A stretch of 45,378 nucleotides of DNA from Xylanibacter brevis ATCC 19188 (GTDB taxonomy: Bacteria; Bacteroidota; Bacteroidia; Bacteroidales; Bacteroidaceae): the NCBI RefSeq assembly GCF_000621725.1, contig NZ_KK211334.1, forward strand, positions 81,884 through 127,261, in the 5' to 3' direction. A program made the translations under genes and the position numbers. The stretch's first letter is position 1; every line of letters begins with the position of its first letter. This document shows positions 24,505 through 34,543 of the stretch, in pieces. The notes beneath the pieces are model-generated. The model ran no database searches, was not told where the DNA came from, and saw only the letters and a list, made by a program, of their open reading frames with translations.

Positions 24505-27348
24505 ATGAAAGCAATATCCCGAACAACACTCATGCTTATCGCTCTGGCTGCTATTTGCTCTAAAGCCTATGGCCAGTCGGCTGCTCAGCGAGGCGACTCG
24601 ACAACCGTCGATTTTGTTTCGGCTTCGGCTCCTTCGGTAAGCGGAAAAGATATGGAGAAGTATCTCTCCACAGATATATTGACCTCGTTACAGGGACGCA
24701 TCGCTGGTTTGAACATCAGCCAATACCGTGGTAGCGACCTGCCCCGCATCTCGGTGAACACTTCCGCTGACCTCATCGGCTATCGTCCTGCCTCTTACGG
24801 TCAGCTTCCCTATGGCGACAACACCCGTTTCTTGATATCCAGTCGTGGGTTGGCACCTGTCATCATCGTTGATGGTATTGAGCGCGACATGGTGTCGCTC
24901 GATCCTGAAGCTATCGAGAGTGTCACCATCAAGCGCGATGCCCTGTCATCCATGTTCCTTGGCATGAAGAGCTCACGTGGCGCACTGGTCATCACCACTA
25001 AGATGCCTACGCACGACCGTTTGCATTTCGGTTTCACGGCCAAGTGGGGAATCCATAGCAACGTCAAGGACCAGAAGCCTCTTTCTGCCAGTCAGTATGC
25101 TTATCTGCTGAACGAGGCTCTGCAGAACGATGGTCGTTCGCCCATCTATAACGCGCAAGACCGTGATGCCTATAGGCACCAGACTTCACCATTCACTCAT
25201 CCCGATGTCAACTGGTATGATGAGTTGATGAAGAAGAATGCCCTCTCACAGTCTTACAACCTGAATGTGACTGGTGGCGGCAAGGTGGCTCAGTTCTTCG
25301 TGTCGTTAGGCTATACCGGCGAGGAAGGCCTGTTTAAGACCAACAGTGACAATGGCTATAATACCAACTTCGATGTGAACAGATATATGATCTCGTCGAA
25401 GATCAATGTTAACATCACTGAGGACTTCACTGCCACGATGACTGCCATAGGCCGTGTCATCGAAGGTAATCAGCCTGGTGGTTCTGGTTCTGGCTATAGT
25501 GACTTGTTGCTGAACATATGGCGTACGCCAAACAATGCTTATCCTGTGCATAACCCTGACGGAAGCTGGGGCGGCACCATCGCCTTTACCAACAACCTGG
25601 CATCACAGGCATGGGAGTCTGGCTATATCAATGATAACATGCGTGACATCATGGCTACGCTTTCGTTGAAGTACGACTTCGATAAGCTTGTACGCGGACT
25701 CTCTGCTACCTTTACAGGAAGTGTGGCACACCAGACACGTACGGCCATCGTGCGTACCAAGCAGAACCCTGTTTACAGCTATTCTCTTGTTGACGGTGTT
25801 CCCACCTATCTTCGCTATGGTAACTCGGTATCACAGGGCAACAGCTTCACCGCTGTGTCAACCTATCAGAACCTCTACGGACGTTTGTCACTCGACTATA
25901 CCCGCCAGTTCGGTCTGCATCATCTGACGCTGGGCGCCATGGGTGATACCCGCCATGAGGTGGTACAGTATGACCTACCTATGATTCCATCAGACATCAT
26001 GGAGAGTATCCGCTACGACTATGATAAGCGTTACTTCTTGGAGGCAGCTGCCACGCAGAGCTATTTCAACCGCTATGCACCCGACAATCGCTGGGGCAGC
26101 TTCTTCGCTGTGGGTGGTGCATGGAATATCACTCGCGAGAACTTCATGCAGTCCACCTCCACTTGGCTTCAGGAACTGAAGTTGCGTGCCACCTATGGAC
26201 ATACCGGCAACGGCATCGACAACTCTGGTTACTACCAGTATCGTCAGCGCTTCTCACAGAATGCCACGGCGGCTTATCCTCAGGGAACATCCATGGGTAC
26301 CAACGGCGGTATCTTTACCAGTGAGACCATGCCCATGGCCAATCCTTTCATCACCTACGAGAAGGCACACAAACTGAACATTGGTGTGGACGGTGTCTTG
26401 TTCGATGGAAAACTGTCGGCCACAGCAGAGTTCTACTATGACAAGTACCTCGACCTGTTGCAGACACGTGGTAAGAGCATCGAACTGATTGGCGCAAACT
26501 ATCCTACCGAGAATATCGGCCGCTCACGCCGTTCAGGCTTTGATGTTAGCCTGAGTTGGAATGACCATATTGGTCCGGTCTCTTATTATGTGGCACCCAA
26601 CTGGAGTATCGAATATACCAAGTTGCTGTTCATGGACGAACAGGAGCAGCCTTTCAACTATCTGCGCCAGACTGGCCGCCCCCTCGGTGTGGTCTATGGC
26701 TTGCAGGCTTTAGGTTTCCTGACGGCTGCCGATATTGCCGATGGCTATCCTGTCATGCAGGGTGTTGAGGTACAGCCCGGTGATGTGAAGTATGCTGATT
26801 TGAATGGTGATAATATCATTGATGAGTACGACCGTACCGTCATTGGAGGCGACAAACCTCTGCAGTATTTCGGTCTCGACATGGGACTGAAATACCGTGG
26901 CTTCGAGTTCTCTATGCTTTGGCAGGGCGTTTACAACCGTGACCTCTATGTGGACGACCGCACCCTCGTTGAGGGATTCCAGAGCATTGGTAACACCTAC
27001 GGACAGGCTTACCAAAACATCCTTGGACGTTGGACACCAGAGACAGCCGAAACAGCTACTTACCCACGTCTCTCGGCTGGTGGCAACACCTATAACTACG
27101 GTGGTTATTATGGATCATCACTCTGGATGCATAATGGCAACTTCATCCGTCTTAAGAATGTGCAGTTAGCTTATAATCTGCCCGAAAATCTCTGTCGTAA
27201 GCATCTGGGAGGGGTGGGCGTCAAGGTGTTCGTCAACGCACAGAACGCGCTCACTTTCTCTGCCTGCGATTTGGTTGACCCCGAGGTGTCTTTCACTTCT
27301 TCACCCTTGCAGCGCTGCTTCTTTACAGGTATCAATCTCAACTTCTAA
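24505..27348 (+). CDS. SusC-family TonB-dependent outer-membrane transporter lacking N-terminal domain (SusC 1)
   Basis: Outer-membrane beta-barrel importer, 947 residues, signal peptide 1-23 (SKAYGQ). The plug domain is visible at about 45-170 (STDILTSLQGRIAGLNIS, VIIVDGIERDMVSLDPEAIE, SVTIKRDALSS), followed by the barrel, ending in an aromatic C-terminal strand (FFTGINLNF). Unlike most SusC proteins it goes from the signal peptide almost directly into the plug. The CarboxypepD_reg domain and a clear TonB box (the usual EVVVVGYG) are missing. It may be a reduced SusC or one energised differently. A SusD gene follows after 14 bases, the canonical C-then-D order, so its partner may be SusD 2 rather than SusD 1. 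Confidence 0.93.
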   Translation: MKAISRTTLMLIALAAICSKAYGQSAAQRGDSTTVDFVSASAPSVSGKDMEKYLSTDILTSLQGRIAGLNISQYRGSDLPRISVNTSADLIGYRPASYGQLPYGDNTRFLISSRGLAPVIIVDGIERDMVSLDPEAIESVTIKRDALSSMFLGMKSSRGALVITTKMPTHDRLHFGFTAKWGIHSNVKDQKPLSASQYAYLLNEALQNDGRSPIYNAQDRDAYRHQTSPFTHPDVNWYDELMKKNALSQSYNLNVTGGGKVAQFFVSLGYTGEEGLFKTNSDNGYNTNFDVNRYMISSKINVNITEDFTATMTAIGRVIEGNQPGGSGSGYSDLLLNIWRTPNNAYPVHNPDGSWGGTIAFTNNLASQAWESGYINDNMRDIMATLSLKYDFDKLVRGLSATFTGSVAHQTRTAIVRTKQNPVYSYSLVDGVPTYLRYGNSVSQGNSFTAVSTYQNLYGRLSLDYTRQFGLHHLTLGAMGDTRHEVVQYDLPMIPSDIMESIRYDYDKRYFLEAAATQSYFNRYAPDNRWGSFFAVGGAWNITRENFMQSTSTWLQELKLRATYGHTGNGIDNSGYYQYRQRFSQNATAAYPQGTSMGTNGGIFTSETMPMANPFITYEKAHKLNIGVDGVLFDGKLSATAEFYYDKYLDLLQTRGKSIELIGANYPTENIGRSRRSGFDVSLSWNDHIGPVSYYVAPNWSIEYTKLLFMDEQEQPFNYLRQTGRPLGVVYGLQALGFLTAADIADGYPVMQGVEVQPGDVKYADLNGDNIIDEYDRTVIGGDKPLQYFGLDMGLKYRGFEFSMLWQGVYNRDLYVDDRTLVEGFQSIGNTYGQAYQNILGRWTPETAETATYPRLSAGGNTYNYGGYYGSSLWMHNGNFIRLKNVQLAYNLPENLCRKHLGGVGVKVFVNAQNALTFSACDLVDPEVSFTSSPLQRCFFTGINLNF

Positions 27349-27362
27349 ACTCAGACAGTTCA

Positions 27363-29135
27363 ATGAAAGCAATTAAATATTATATCTTAATATTTGCAGG
27401 GTCTATCATGACGCTCACGTCCTGTATGGATGGCTATGAGCCGCTTCCTGCTGATGAGTTCACCTACGATTATCTGTTTTCTACCACCGACTCGTTGGGT
27501 AAGCAGGCACGTCAGTACCTGAACACCATCTATGATATCATGGAGAATGGCCACAACCGTGTGGGCGGCGACTATCTGGATGCTGCCTCTGACGATGCCA
27601 TCAGCATTGATATGGATGGCGAGCCCGATGTGCTGCGCCTCGCCACTGGTCGTTACACGGCCAGTAACGGTGTGGGCGGCGACATGCGCTGGGGACAGTA
27701 TTACACCGGTATCCGTAAAGTGAACATATTACTCTCGGGCATCGACAAGGTGCCTTATCGTGCCACTTATACGAATGCGCTCGGGCAGGTTCGTCCGTTG
27801 GGCGTTACCTTCAAGGCCGAGGCCCGTTTCCTGCGTGCCTGGTTCTACTTCCAGCTGTTGCGCCGCTATGGTGGTGTGCCTATCATTGGCGATCGTGTGT
27901 TTACGCTCAATGATGATGTGGAACTGCCTCGTAACACTTTTGCCGAGTGTGTTGACTATATCGTCACCGAACTCGACGATATTCAGGACTCTCTCCGTTC
28001 TGTAGGTACCATGAGCAATGTGGCTGAGTTTGGCCATGCACCCACCAAGCAGGCTTGTCAGGCTTTGAAATCGCGCGTGCTGCTCTATGCGGCCTCTCCG
28101 TTGTTCAATGGAAACACACTGGAGAGTGGCAACGAACTGGTGGGCTACGCATCCTATGACCCTGCACGCTGGAAGCGTGCTGCCGATGCAGCCCGTGACC
28201 TGATCGAGGGCGAGGGACATAAGGGTAAGGACAGCCTCACACTGACTGAGGATATGCGTGATGTCTTCCTGAAGTTCTACGACTATGGTGGAAATCCAGA
28301 ACTGATCTTCTTCCGCCAGGGTGGAAACAACACCAGTGTTGAGGTATATAATGGTCCACTCGGATTCAGTGGCAGTCGTATGGGTAACGGCCGTACGTGT
28401 CCTACCCAGAACCTGGTCGATGCGTTCCCCATGGCCGATGGTCGTATGCCTGGTGACAGTCCTGCCTATGCTTATTCTGATGCTGATCCCTATTCCAATC
28501 GTGATCCACGCTTGGACATGACTGTTCTTCACAACGGCTCACAGTGGTTAGGCACTCAGTTGGCCACATGGCAGGGTGGTACGCATAACCCTGCGAATGG
28601 CAGTGACTATTCGCTCACCAGCTATTACATGTGCAAGTTCATGGGTAAGTTCCAGACGGCCAGCGAGTATTCTTCTGTCATCCATGTATGGGTCATGTTC
28701 CGCTATGCGGAGATCCTGCTAAACTTTGCTGAGGCTGAGAATGAGTCGGTAGGACCTACTTCCGAGGTTTATAATGCACTCTATCTCCTGCGCAAGCGTG
28801 CTGGTATCAAGAAAGGATCTGAGGCCGGCTACAGCTATGGTCTGAAGAACGGCATGACGCAGGATGAGATGCGCCAGGTGATTCGTAACGAGCGCCGTAT
28901 CGAGATGGCTTTCGAGGAGCAGCGCTACTATGACATCCGTCGCTGGCGAATCGCAGAGCAGGTCTTTGCCAAGCCTTTGCAGGGTATGCAGATTGTTCAG
29001 AGCTCGGGTACTACCACCTACAGCCGTGTGGATGTGTTGAATGTCAACTTCACCACGCGCAACTATCTCTATCCCATCCCCTTCAGTGAAGTCAACAAGA
29101 ATAGGAACATGGTTCAGAACCCCAATTGGAAATAA
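27363..29135 (+). CDS. SusD/RagB-family nutrient uptake lipoprotein (SusD 2)
   Basis: A 590-residue surface lipoprotein with signal SIMTLTSC (Cys at about residue 21). Family motifs are FKAEARFLRAWFYFQLLRRY and the C-terminal ERRIEMAFEEQRYYDIRRW. It shares its architecture with SusD 1, but the loops differ and it is 33 residues shorter, so the two probably bind different parts of the glycan. It lies 14 bases after SusC 1 and 3 bases before SusC 2, so it could serve either. The tight spacing shows all three are co-transcribed. Confidence 0.95.
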   Translation: MKAIKYYILIFAGSIMTLTSCMDGYEPLPADEFTYDYLFSTTDSLGKQARQYLNTIYDIMENGHNRVGGDYLDAASDDAISIDMDGEPDVLRLATGRYTASNGVGGDMRWGQYYTGIRKVNILLSGIDKVPYRATYTNALGQVRPLGVTFKAEARFLRAWFYFQLLRRYGGVPIIGDRVFTLNDDVELPRNTFAECVDYIVTELDDIQDSLRSVGTMSNVAEFGHAPTKQACQALKSRVLLYAASPLFNGNTLESGNELVGYASYDPARWKRAADAARDLIEGEGHKGKDSLTLTEDMRDVFLKFYDYGGNPELIFFRQGGNNTSVEVYNGPLGFSGSRMGNGRTCPTQNLVDAFPMADGRMPGDSPAYAYSDADPYSNRDPRLDMTVLHNGSQWLGTQLATWQGGTHNPANGSDYSLTSYYMCKFMGKFQTASEYSSVIHVWVMFRYAEILLNFAEAENESVGPTSEVYNALYLLRKRAGIKKGSEAGYSYGLKNGMTQDEMRQVIRNERRIEMAFEEQRYYDIRRWRIAEQVFAKPLQGMQIVQSSGTTTYSRVDVLNVNFTTRNYLYPIPFSEVNKNRNMVQNPNWK

Positions 29136-29138
29136 GTT

Positions 29139-32100
29139 ATGAAACGACTCATATTTATCTTTGCGTGTCTGTTTACATGCATGCTCATCTCAGCCCAGTC
29201 GATCACGGTGAGCGGTGTTGTTACCTCAGAAGATGATGGTGAACCGATGATTGGCGTCACTGTCAAGGCTGGTACTTCGGGCAAAGGTACTGCCACCGAT
29301 ATTGACGGTGCTTATACGCTCACGGTCAACAAAGGCGAAAAACTCACATTCACCTATGTGGGCTTCCGCCAGTACTCGGCCGTGGTAAAGGGGCCCAGAC
29401 TCGATGTCGTGATGCAGGCCGACAATAGTCTGCTCAACGAAGTGGTGGTTGTGGGCTATGGCCAGGCGAAGCGTATCACACTGACCGGTGCTGTCAGCGC
29501 TATCAATGGTAAGGAACTTCAGAAGGTGCCTGTCAGCAGCGTGCAGAACGCGCTTGCCGGTAAGCTGCCTGGTTTCTTCTCACAACAGCGAAGCGGTCAG
29601 CCTGGTAAGGATGCCAGTGACTTCTTCATCCGTGGTGTCAGCTCGCTCAACAGCGATGGCAACAAGCCTCTTATCATTGTCGATGATGTGGAATATACAT
29701 ACGACCAGTTGTCGCAAATCAACGTAAACGAGATTGAGAGCATCTCTATCCTGAAGGATGCTTCTACGACAGCTGTCTATGGTATCAAGGGTGCCAATGG
29801 CGTACTTGTGGTTAGAACCCGTCGTGGTGAGAGCGGTGTGCCCAAGATCAATGTGCGTATGGAGACGGGTGTTCAGATGCCGGTACGTACGCCCAACTTC
29901 CTGGGTAGCTACGAGACTGCTCAGCTCGTCAACGAGGCTCGTGCCAATGATGGCTTGACTCCTCGTTTCACAGATGCCGATATCGAGCACTTCCGCACGG
30001 GCGATGACCCCTACGGTCATCCCGATGTCAACTGGTATGATGAGATTTTCAAGAAGTCTGCCCAGCAGTCTAACGTCAATGTCGATGTGTCTGGTGGTTC
30101 CGAGCGCCTGAAGTATTTCGTGTCTGTTGGCTATTTCGGACAGAATGGTCTGGTGCGCGACTTCGACTCTGGCGATGATCTGAACAGTAACTATCGCTAT
30201 CGTCGTTTCAACTTCCGTTCTAACCTCGACTTCCAGGTCAGCAAGAATCTCACCATGCGCCTGGACATCACCTCTCGTTTCATGAACATCAACGAGCCAC
30301 GAGGCATCAATGCCACGGGCGAGATCTACAACTTCTCGGCCATGCATCCCTATTCGGCTCCCGTCATGAACCCCAACGGTACTTATACCTACCTCTATGA
30401 CACCGACTCACGTCGCCCCACACTGAATGCCCGCCTGGCTAACGAGGGTTATGTGCGTTCACGTCGTAATGACAACAACCTGCTCTATCAGGCAACTTGG
30501 AACATGGACTTCCTGACCAAGGGACTGTCGTCTAATGTGCGTCTGGCCTATTCTACCATCGACGAAAATGCCCGTTCTGCATGGCGTGGCGAGTACCCCA
30601 CATGGCACTACAACTCAGCCAATGGCACCTACACCATTAACCCCGACAATGTGTTCACCAAGGGCGTGCCTGCCATCACCGTTGAGCCTCGTACTGCCAT
30701 TAAGGATATGAACCTCATGGCCTCGCTCAACTACCACCGTGTGTTCAACGAGGCTCACGATGTGGAGGGTATGCTGTTCTACAACCGCGAGAGCACTACC
30801 ACCGAACTGAATACTCCCGCTTTCGTCGGACAGCCTAAGGTGCCCGAGAAGTTCATGGGTTCTACGCTCAAGCTGAGCTATAAGTACAAGAACCGCTATC
30901 TGTTCGATTTCAACGTGGCATACAATGGTTCTGATCGTTTCCAGGAAGACCATCGTTTCGGCTGGTTCCCCGCTGTCGGTGCCGGTTGGGCCATCTCTGA
31001 GGAGCCTTGGTTCCGCGACCATGTGAAAGGTGTCGAACTGCTGAAGATCCGTACCAGCTATGGTCTCGTAGGTTCCGACGTGGCCATGGGCAACCGTTAC
31101 CTCTATAACCAGGTTTATGAAAAGGGCAACAGCTACCAGTTTGCCGAGTACGAGGAAGAGTGGTTCCAGGGCTATCGCGAAGGTGCTCTTGGCAATGACC
31201 GCGTGACATGGGAAAAGGCCAAGAAATTCGACCTCGGTCTTGACATCAACCTGTGGAACAGTGTGTCTATCACGCTCGACTACTTCTACGACAAGCGTTA
31301 CGACCAGCTCGTTTACCGCAATGATATCCCCCTGATGCTGGGTATTGGTACCTCGCCCATCAATGTGGCTCGTACCACCAATCAGGGCTTCGACGGTCAG
31401 ATTGGCTATCGCAACCACTGGGGCGACTTCAGCTTCAACACCAACCTGGTGTTCTCTTATGCTAAGAACAAGATTGAATACATGGCTGAGGCTCAGCAAA
31501 GATATGCCTGGTTGGCACAGACGGGCCACAGCATCGGACAGCAGTTCGGTTATACGTGGATTGGCTACTACACCCCCGAGGATATCGCGCTCATACAGGC
31601 CGGAGCTGAGGGTGCTCCTGCCGTGCCCAACACCGACATCCCTGTGCAGGCAGGCGACCTGAAGTATAAGGATCTGAATGAAGATGGCGTCATCAACGAC
31701 TATGACAAGAGTGCCATCGGACTGCCCAACCTGCCTAACACCACATTGGGTTATACCATCGGCGGCTCGTGGAAGGGTCTGACCCTGAGTGTGCTGTTCC
31801 AAGGCTCATTCAACTACAGTTTCAGTGTTGTAGGTACTGGTATCGAACCTTTCAAGAGTCAGTTCCAGCCCTTGCACCAGAAGCGTTGGACATTGGAGCG
31901 CTACCTGAATGGCGAGAGCATCGAGTTCCCACGTCTGACCAGCAACCCCGCAACCATCAACAGTGCTTCGGCTTATATGTCTGACTTCTGGTTGATCGAT
32001 GCTTGGTATGTCCGTCTGAAGACCATCGACCTGAGCTATGATATGCCACGTAAGTGGACCCCCAACTTCCTCAGTTCGCTGCGTCTGTATATGAATGCCT

Positions 32101-32225
32101 ATAACCTCTTCACCTGGACCAGCTACGACAAGTATCAGCAGGATCCCGAGATTCAGACCAACTCTGCTGGTGATGCTTACATGAACCAGCGCGTGCTGAA
32201 CTTCGGTGTGTCTATGTCGTTCTGA
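29139..32225 (+). CDS. SusC-family TonB-dependent outer-membrane transporter, full length (SusC 2)
   Basis: A 1028-residue outer-membrane importer. Signal peptide 1-19 (CMLISAQ), then a CarboxypepD_reg domain (about 22-95: SITVSGVVTSEDDGEPMIGV, GTATDIDGAYTL). The TonB box-like NEVVVVGYGQAKR, the plug (ALAGKLPGFFSQQRSGQPG, PLIIVDDVEY, SISILKDASTTAVYGIKGAN) and a long barrel ending NFGVSMSF follow. This is the standard SusC layout, in contrast to SusC 1. SusD 2 is 3 bases upstream and the GH92 gene 36 bases downstream. It is expected to import the oligosaccharides produced by the surface enzymes, with the SusD as lid. Confidence 0.96.
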   Translation: MKRLIFIFACLFTCMLISAQSITVSGVVTSEDDGEPMIGVTVKAGTSGKGTATDIDGAYTLTVNKGEKLTFTYVGFRQYSAVVKGPRLDVVMQADNSLLNEVVVVGYGQAKRITLTGAVSAINGKELQKVPVSSVQNALAGKLPGFFSQQRSGQPGKDASDFFIRGVSSLNSDGNKPLIIVDDVEYTYDQLSQINVNEIESISILKDASTTAVYGIKGANGVLVVRTRRGESGVPKINVRMETGVQMPVRTPNFLGSYETAQLVNEARANDGLTPRFTDADIEHFRTGDDPYGHPDVNWYDEIFKKSAQQSNVNVDVSGGSERLKYFVSVGYFGQNGLVRDFDSGDDLNSNYRYRRFNFRSNLDFQVSKNLTMRLDITSRFMNINEPRGINATGEIYNFSAMHPYSAPVMNPNGTYTYLYDTDSRRPTLNARLANEGYVRSRRNDNNLLYQATWNMDFLTKGLSSNVRLAYSTIDENARSAWRGEYPTWHYNSANGTYTINPDNVFTKGVPAITVEPRTAIKDMNLMASLNYHRVFNEAHDVEGMLFYNRESTTTELNTPAFVGQPKVPEKFMGSTLKLSYKYKNRYLFDFNVAYNGSDRFQEDHRFGWFPAVGAGWAISEEPWFRDHVKGVELLKIRTSYGLVGSDVAMGNRYLYNQVYEKGNSYQFAEYEEEWFQGYREGALGNDRVTWEKAKKFDLGLDINLWNSVSITLDYFYDKRYDQLVYRNDIPLMLGIGTSPINVARTTNQGFDGQIGYRNHWGDFSFNTNLVFSYAKNKIEYMAEAQQRYAWLAQTGHSIGQQFGYTWIGYYTPEDIALIQAGAEGAPAVPNTDIPVQAGDLKYKDLNEDGVINDYDKSAIGLPNLPNTTLGYTIGGSWKGLTLSVLFQGSFNYSFSVVGTGIEPFKSQFQPLHQKRWTLERYLNGESIEFPRLTSNPATINSASAYMSDFWLIDAWYVRLKTIDLSYDMPRKWTPNFLSSLRLYMNAYNLFTWTSYDKYQQDPEIQTNSAGDAYMNQRVLNFGVSMSF

Positions 32226-32261
32226 TTCCATTAGATAATATTAAAAGAAAAAGATATCGTC

Positions 32262-34511
32262 ATGAGTACGAAACGAATACTATGCTTGTCGCTCTTTGCA
32301 ATGGTCCTGTTCTCTGGCGTGCATGCCCGGAGGGTCGATCTGACCCGCTTTGTGGATACCCGCCAAGGTACAGCGTCTGATTTCGGATTGAGCCACGGCA
32401 ATACTTTCCCGGCCACAGGCATGCCTTTTGGCATGCACCTGTGGTCACCACAGACTGGAGCTAATGGCGATGGATGGAAGTACCAGTGGCAGGCTAAGAC
32501 CCTGCGTGGACTTTGTCAGTCGCATCAGTGCAGTCCATGGGTGGGCGACTATGCTGTCTATTCGTTGATGCCCGTTGCCGGACAGTTGCGTACCGATGGC
32601 GATGCGCGTGCCACGGCTTTCTCTCATGACGACGAGACGGCGCTTCCTCATTATTATCGGGTGCGCCTAAGCGATGGCACCACCGCCGAGGTGGCGCCCA
32701 CCACGCGTGGTGCCCATTTCCGTTTCAGCTATCCCAAAGGTCAGCAGTCATGGCTGGTGCTCGATGGCTATACCGGTCAGTTTGAGTTCAAGGTCGATGC
32801 CCCCCATCGTCAGATCGTGGGCTGGGTCAACAACCAGCGTTTTGTCAATCATGCAGAGACCTTCCGTTGTCATTTCGTCTTGCAGTTCGACAAGCCCTTC
32901 ACCTCGCATGGCCAATGGAGTGGGGGCATCTATGTTGGCTTCGCACCAGGCACCAAGGTGCAGGTGAAAGCGGCCTCGTCGTATATCAGCGAGGAGCAGG
33001 CCCGTTTAAACCTGCAGACCGAACTGGGCAACGACCATCGGCTGGAACAAACCCGTGAGCGCGGCCGTCAGACGTGGAATGCCCTGTTGGGTCGTGTCTT
33101 GATGGAGGGTGGCACAGACGAGCAGTTGCGCACCTTCTACTCCTGTCTGTTCCGTGCCAACCTCTTCTCGCGTAAGTTCTATGAGCGCCGTGCCGACGGT
33201 TCCCCTTATTATTATAGTCCCTACGATGGCCGTGTGCACGATGGCTATATGTTCACCGACAACGGCTTCTGGGACACCTTCCGCTCGCAGTTTCCGCTTA
33301 TCTGTCTTCTTCACCCTACCCAGCAGGGCCGCTATATGGAAGCACTCCTTCAGGCCCAGCACGAGTGTGGCTGGCTGCCATCCTGGTCTTTCCCTGGCGA
33401 GACCGGCGGCATGGTGGGCAATCACGCCATCTCTCTTTTGGCCGATGCTTGGGCCAAAGGCATCAGAACGGTTTCTGCCGATAGCATTCTGAAAGCCTAT
33501 GCCCACGAGGCGATGAACAAGGGTCCCTGGGGTGGTGCTAATGGTCGTGCAGGATGGAAGGAGTACTTCACCATGGGCTATGTGCCTTTTCCCGAGTCGC
33601 ATGGCAGTGTCACCCAGACCTTAGAATATGCCTACGACGATTTCTGTGCGTGGCAGTTGGCACGTTCTGCGGGCCTGAAACATTGGGAACGTGTGTTCGG
33701 GCGTCAGATGATGAACTATCGCAACCTGTGGGATCCCGCCACGGGTTTCATGCGCGGTCGTGGTGCCGATGGCACCTTTGTCGAACCGTTCGATCCGCTG
33801 GAGTGGGGTGGCCCTTATACCGAGGGCAATGCCTGGCATTACATCTGGTCTGTCTTCCACGATGTGCAAGGTCTTATCAACCTTTTTGGCAGCGATCGCT
33901 CCTTTGTGGAAAAGATAGATAGTGTTTTCACGATGGAGAACACCGTGAAGCCCGGATGGTATGGCAGTGTCATCCACGAAATGAAAGAAATGCAGTTGGC
34001 CGATATGGGACAATATGCCCATGGCAATCAGCCCATCCAGCACTTGCCCTATCTCTATAGCTATGCCGGCGCGCCCTGGAAGACTCAGTATTGGGTTCGC
34101 CAGATCATGAACCGTCTCTACAACAGTGGTCCACAAGGTTTCCCAGGCGATGAGGACCAAGGTGGCATGTCTGCATGGTATGTGCTCAGCGCCATGGGTC
34201 TCTATGCAGTCACTCCAGGCACCGATCAGTATGTGATAGGAAGTCCCCTTTTTGGTCGTATGACATTGACCACCGAGGATGGTCATCAGTTTGTGGTCGA
34301 GGCGCTGAAAAACAGTCCAGAGAATGTCTATATCGATTCTGCCACATTGAATGGACAGCCTTTCGAACGCAACTACCTGACCTACGATGAAATCAGTCGG
34401 GGCGGCCACCTTGTCCTTCACATGTCGTCAGTCCCCAATTGTCAGCGAGCCATTTCCAAACAGGCGGCACCGTTCTCGCTTTCCAAGGCCAGGACAAGAA
34501 GATCACGCTGA
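32262..34511 (+). CDS. GH92 alpha-mannosidase (paralog 2)
   Basis: GH92 calcium-dependent exo-alpha-mannosidase, 749 residues, signal peptide about 1-23 (FSGVHARR). The N-terminus RFVDTRQGTASDFGLSHGNT is the variant family start. The probable catalytic acid is E521 in YTEGNAWHY, and the acidic base motif is E631-D632 in GDEDQGGMSAWY. The +1 loop reads AHGNQPIQHLPYLYSY, with Gln where the other paralogs have Glu. The last ten residues or so (KARTRRSR) are oddly basic. One extra base near 34482 would instead give a tail reading FQGQDKKITLS, so a late single-base shift is possible. It starts the second block of enzymes after the transporters, in the same direction and with a small gap. Confidence 0.92.
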   Translation: MSTKRILCLSLFAMVLFSGVHARRVDLTRFVDTRQGTASDFGLSHGNTFPATGMPFGMHLWSPQTGANGDGWKYQWQAKTLRGLCQSHQCSPWVGDYAVYSLMPVAGQLRTDGDARATAFSHDDETALPHYYRVRLSDGTTAEVAPTTRGAHFRFSYPKGQQSWLVLDGYTGQFEFKVDAPHRQIVGWVNNQRFVNHAETFRCHFVLQFDKPFTSHGQWSGGIYVGFAPGTKVQVKAASSYISEEQARLNLQTELGNDHRLEQTRERGRQTWNALLGRVLMEGGTDEQLRTFYSCLFRANLFSRKFYERRADGSPYYYSPYDGRVHDGYMFTDNGFWDTFRSQFPLICLLHPTQQGRYMEALLQAQHECGWLPSWSFPGETGGMVGNHAISLLADAWAKGIRTVSADSILKAYAHEAMNKGPWGGANGRAGWKEYFTMGYVPFPESHGSVTQTLEYAYDDFCAWQLARSAGLKHWERVFGRQMMNYRNLWDPATGFMRGRGADGTFVEPFDPLEWGGPYTEGNAWHYIWSVFHDVQGLINLFGSDRSFVEKIDSVFTMENTVKPGWYGSVIHEMKEMQLADMGQYAHGNQPIQHLPYLYSYAGAPWKTQYWVRQIMNRLYNSGPQGFPGDEDQGGMSAWYVLSAMGLYAVTPGTDQYVIGSPLFGRMTLTTEDGHQFVVEALKNSPENVYIDSATLNGQPFERNYLTYDEISRGGHLVLHMSSVPNCQRAISKQAAPFSLSKARTRRSR

Positions 34512-34543
34512 GTTGATTCAAAGATTAATTATAAAAAGATTGT

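Noticed and set aside
21040..29135. Two SusD genes as a recent tandem duplication
   Set aside because: They share only family-level motifs; the loops, lengths (623 and 590 residues) and signal peptides differ too much.
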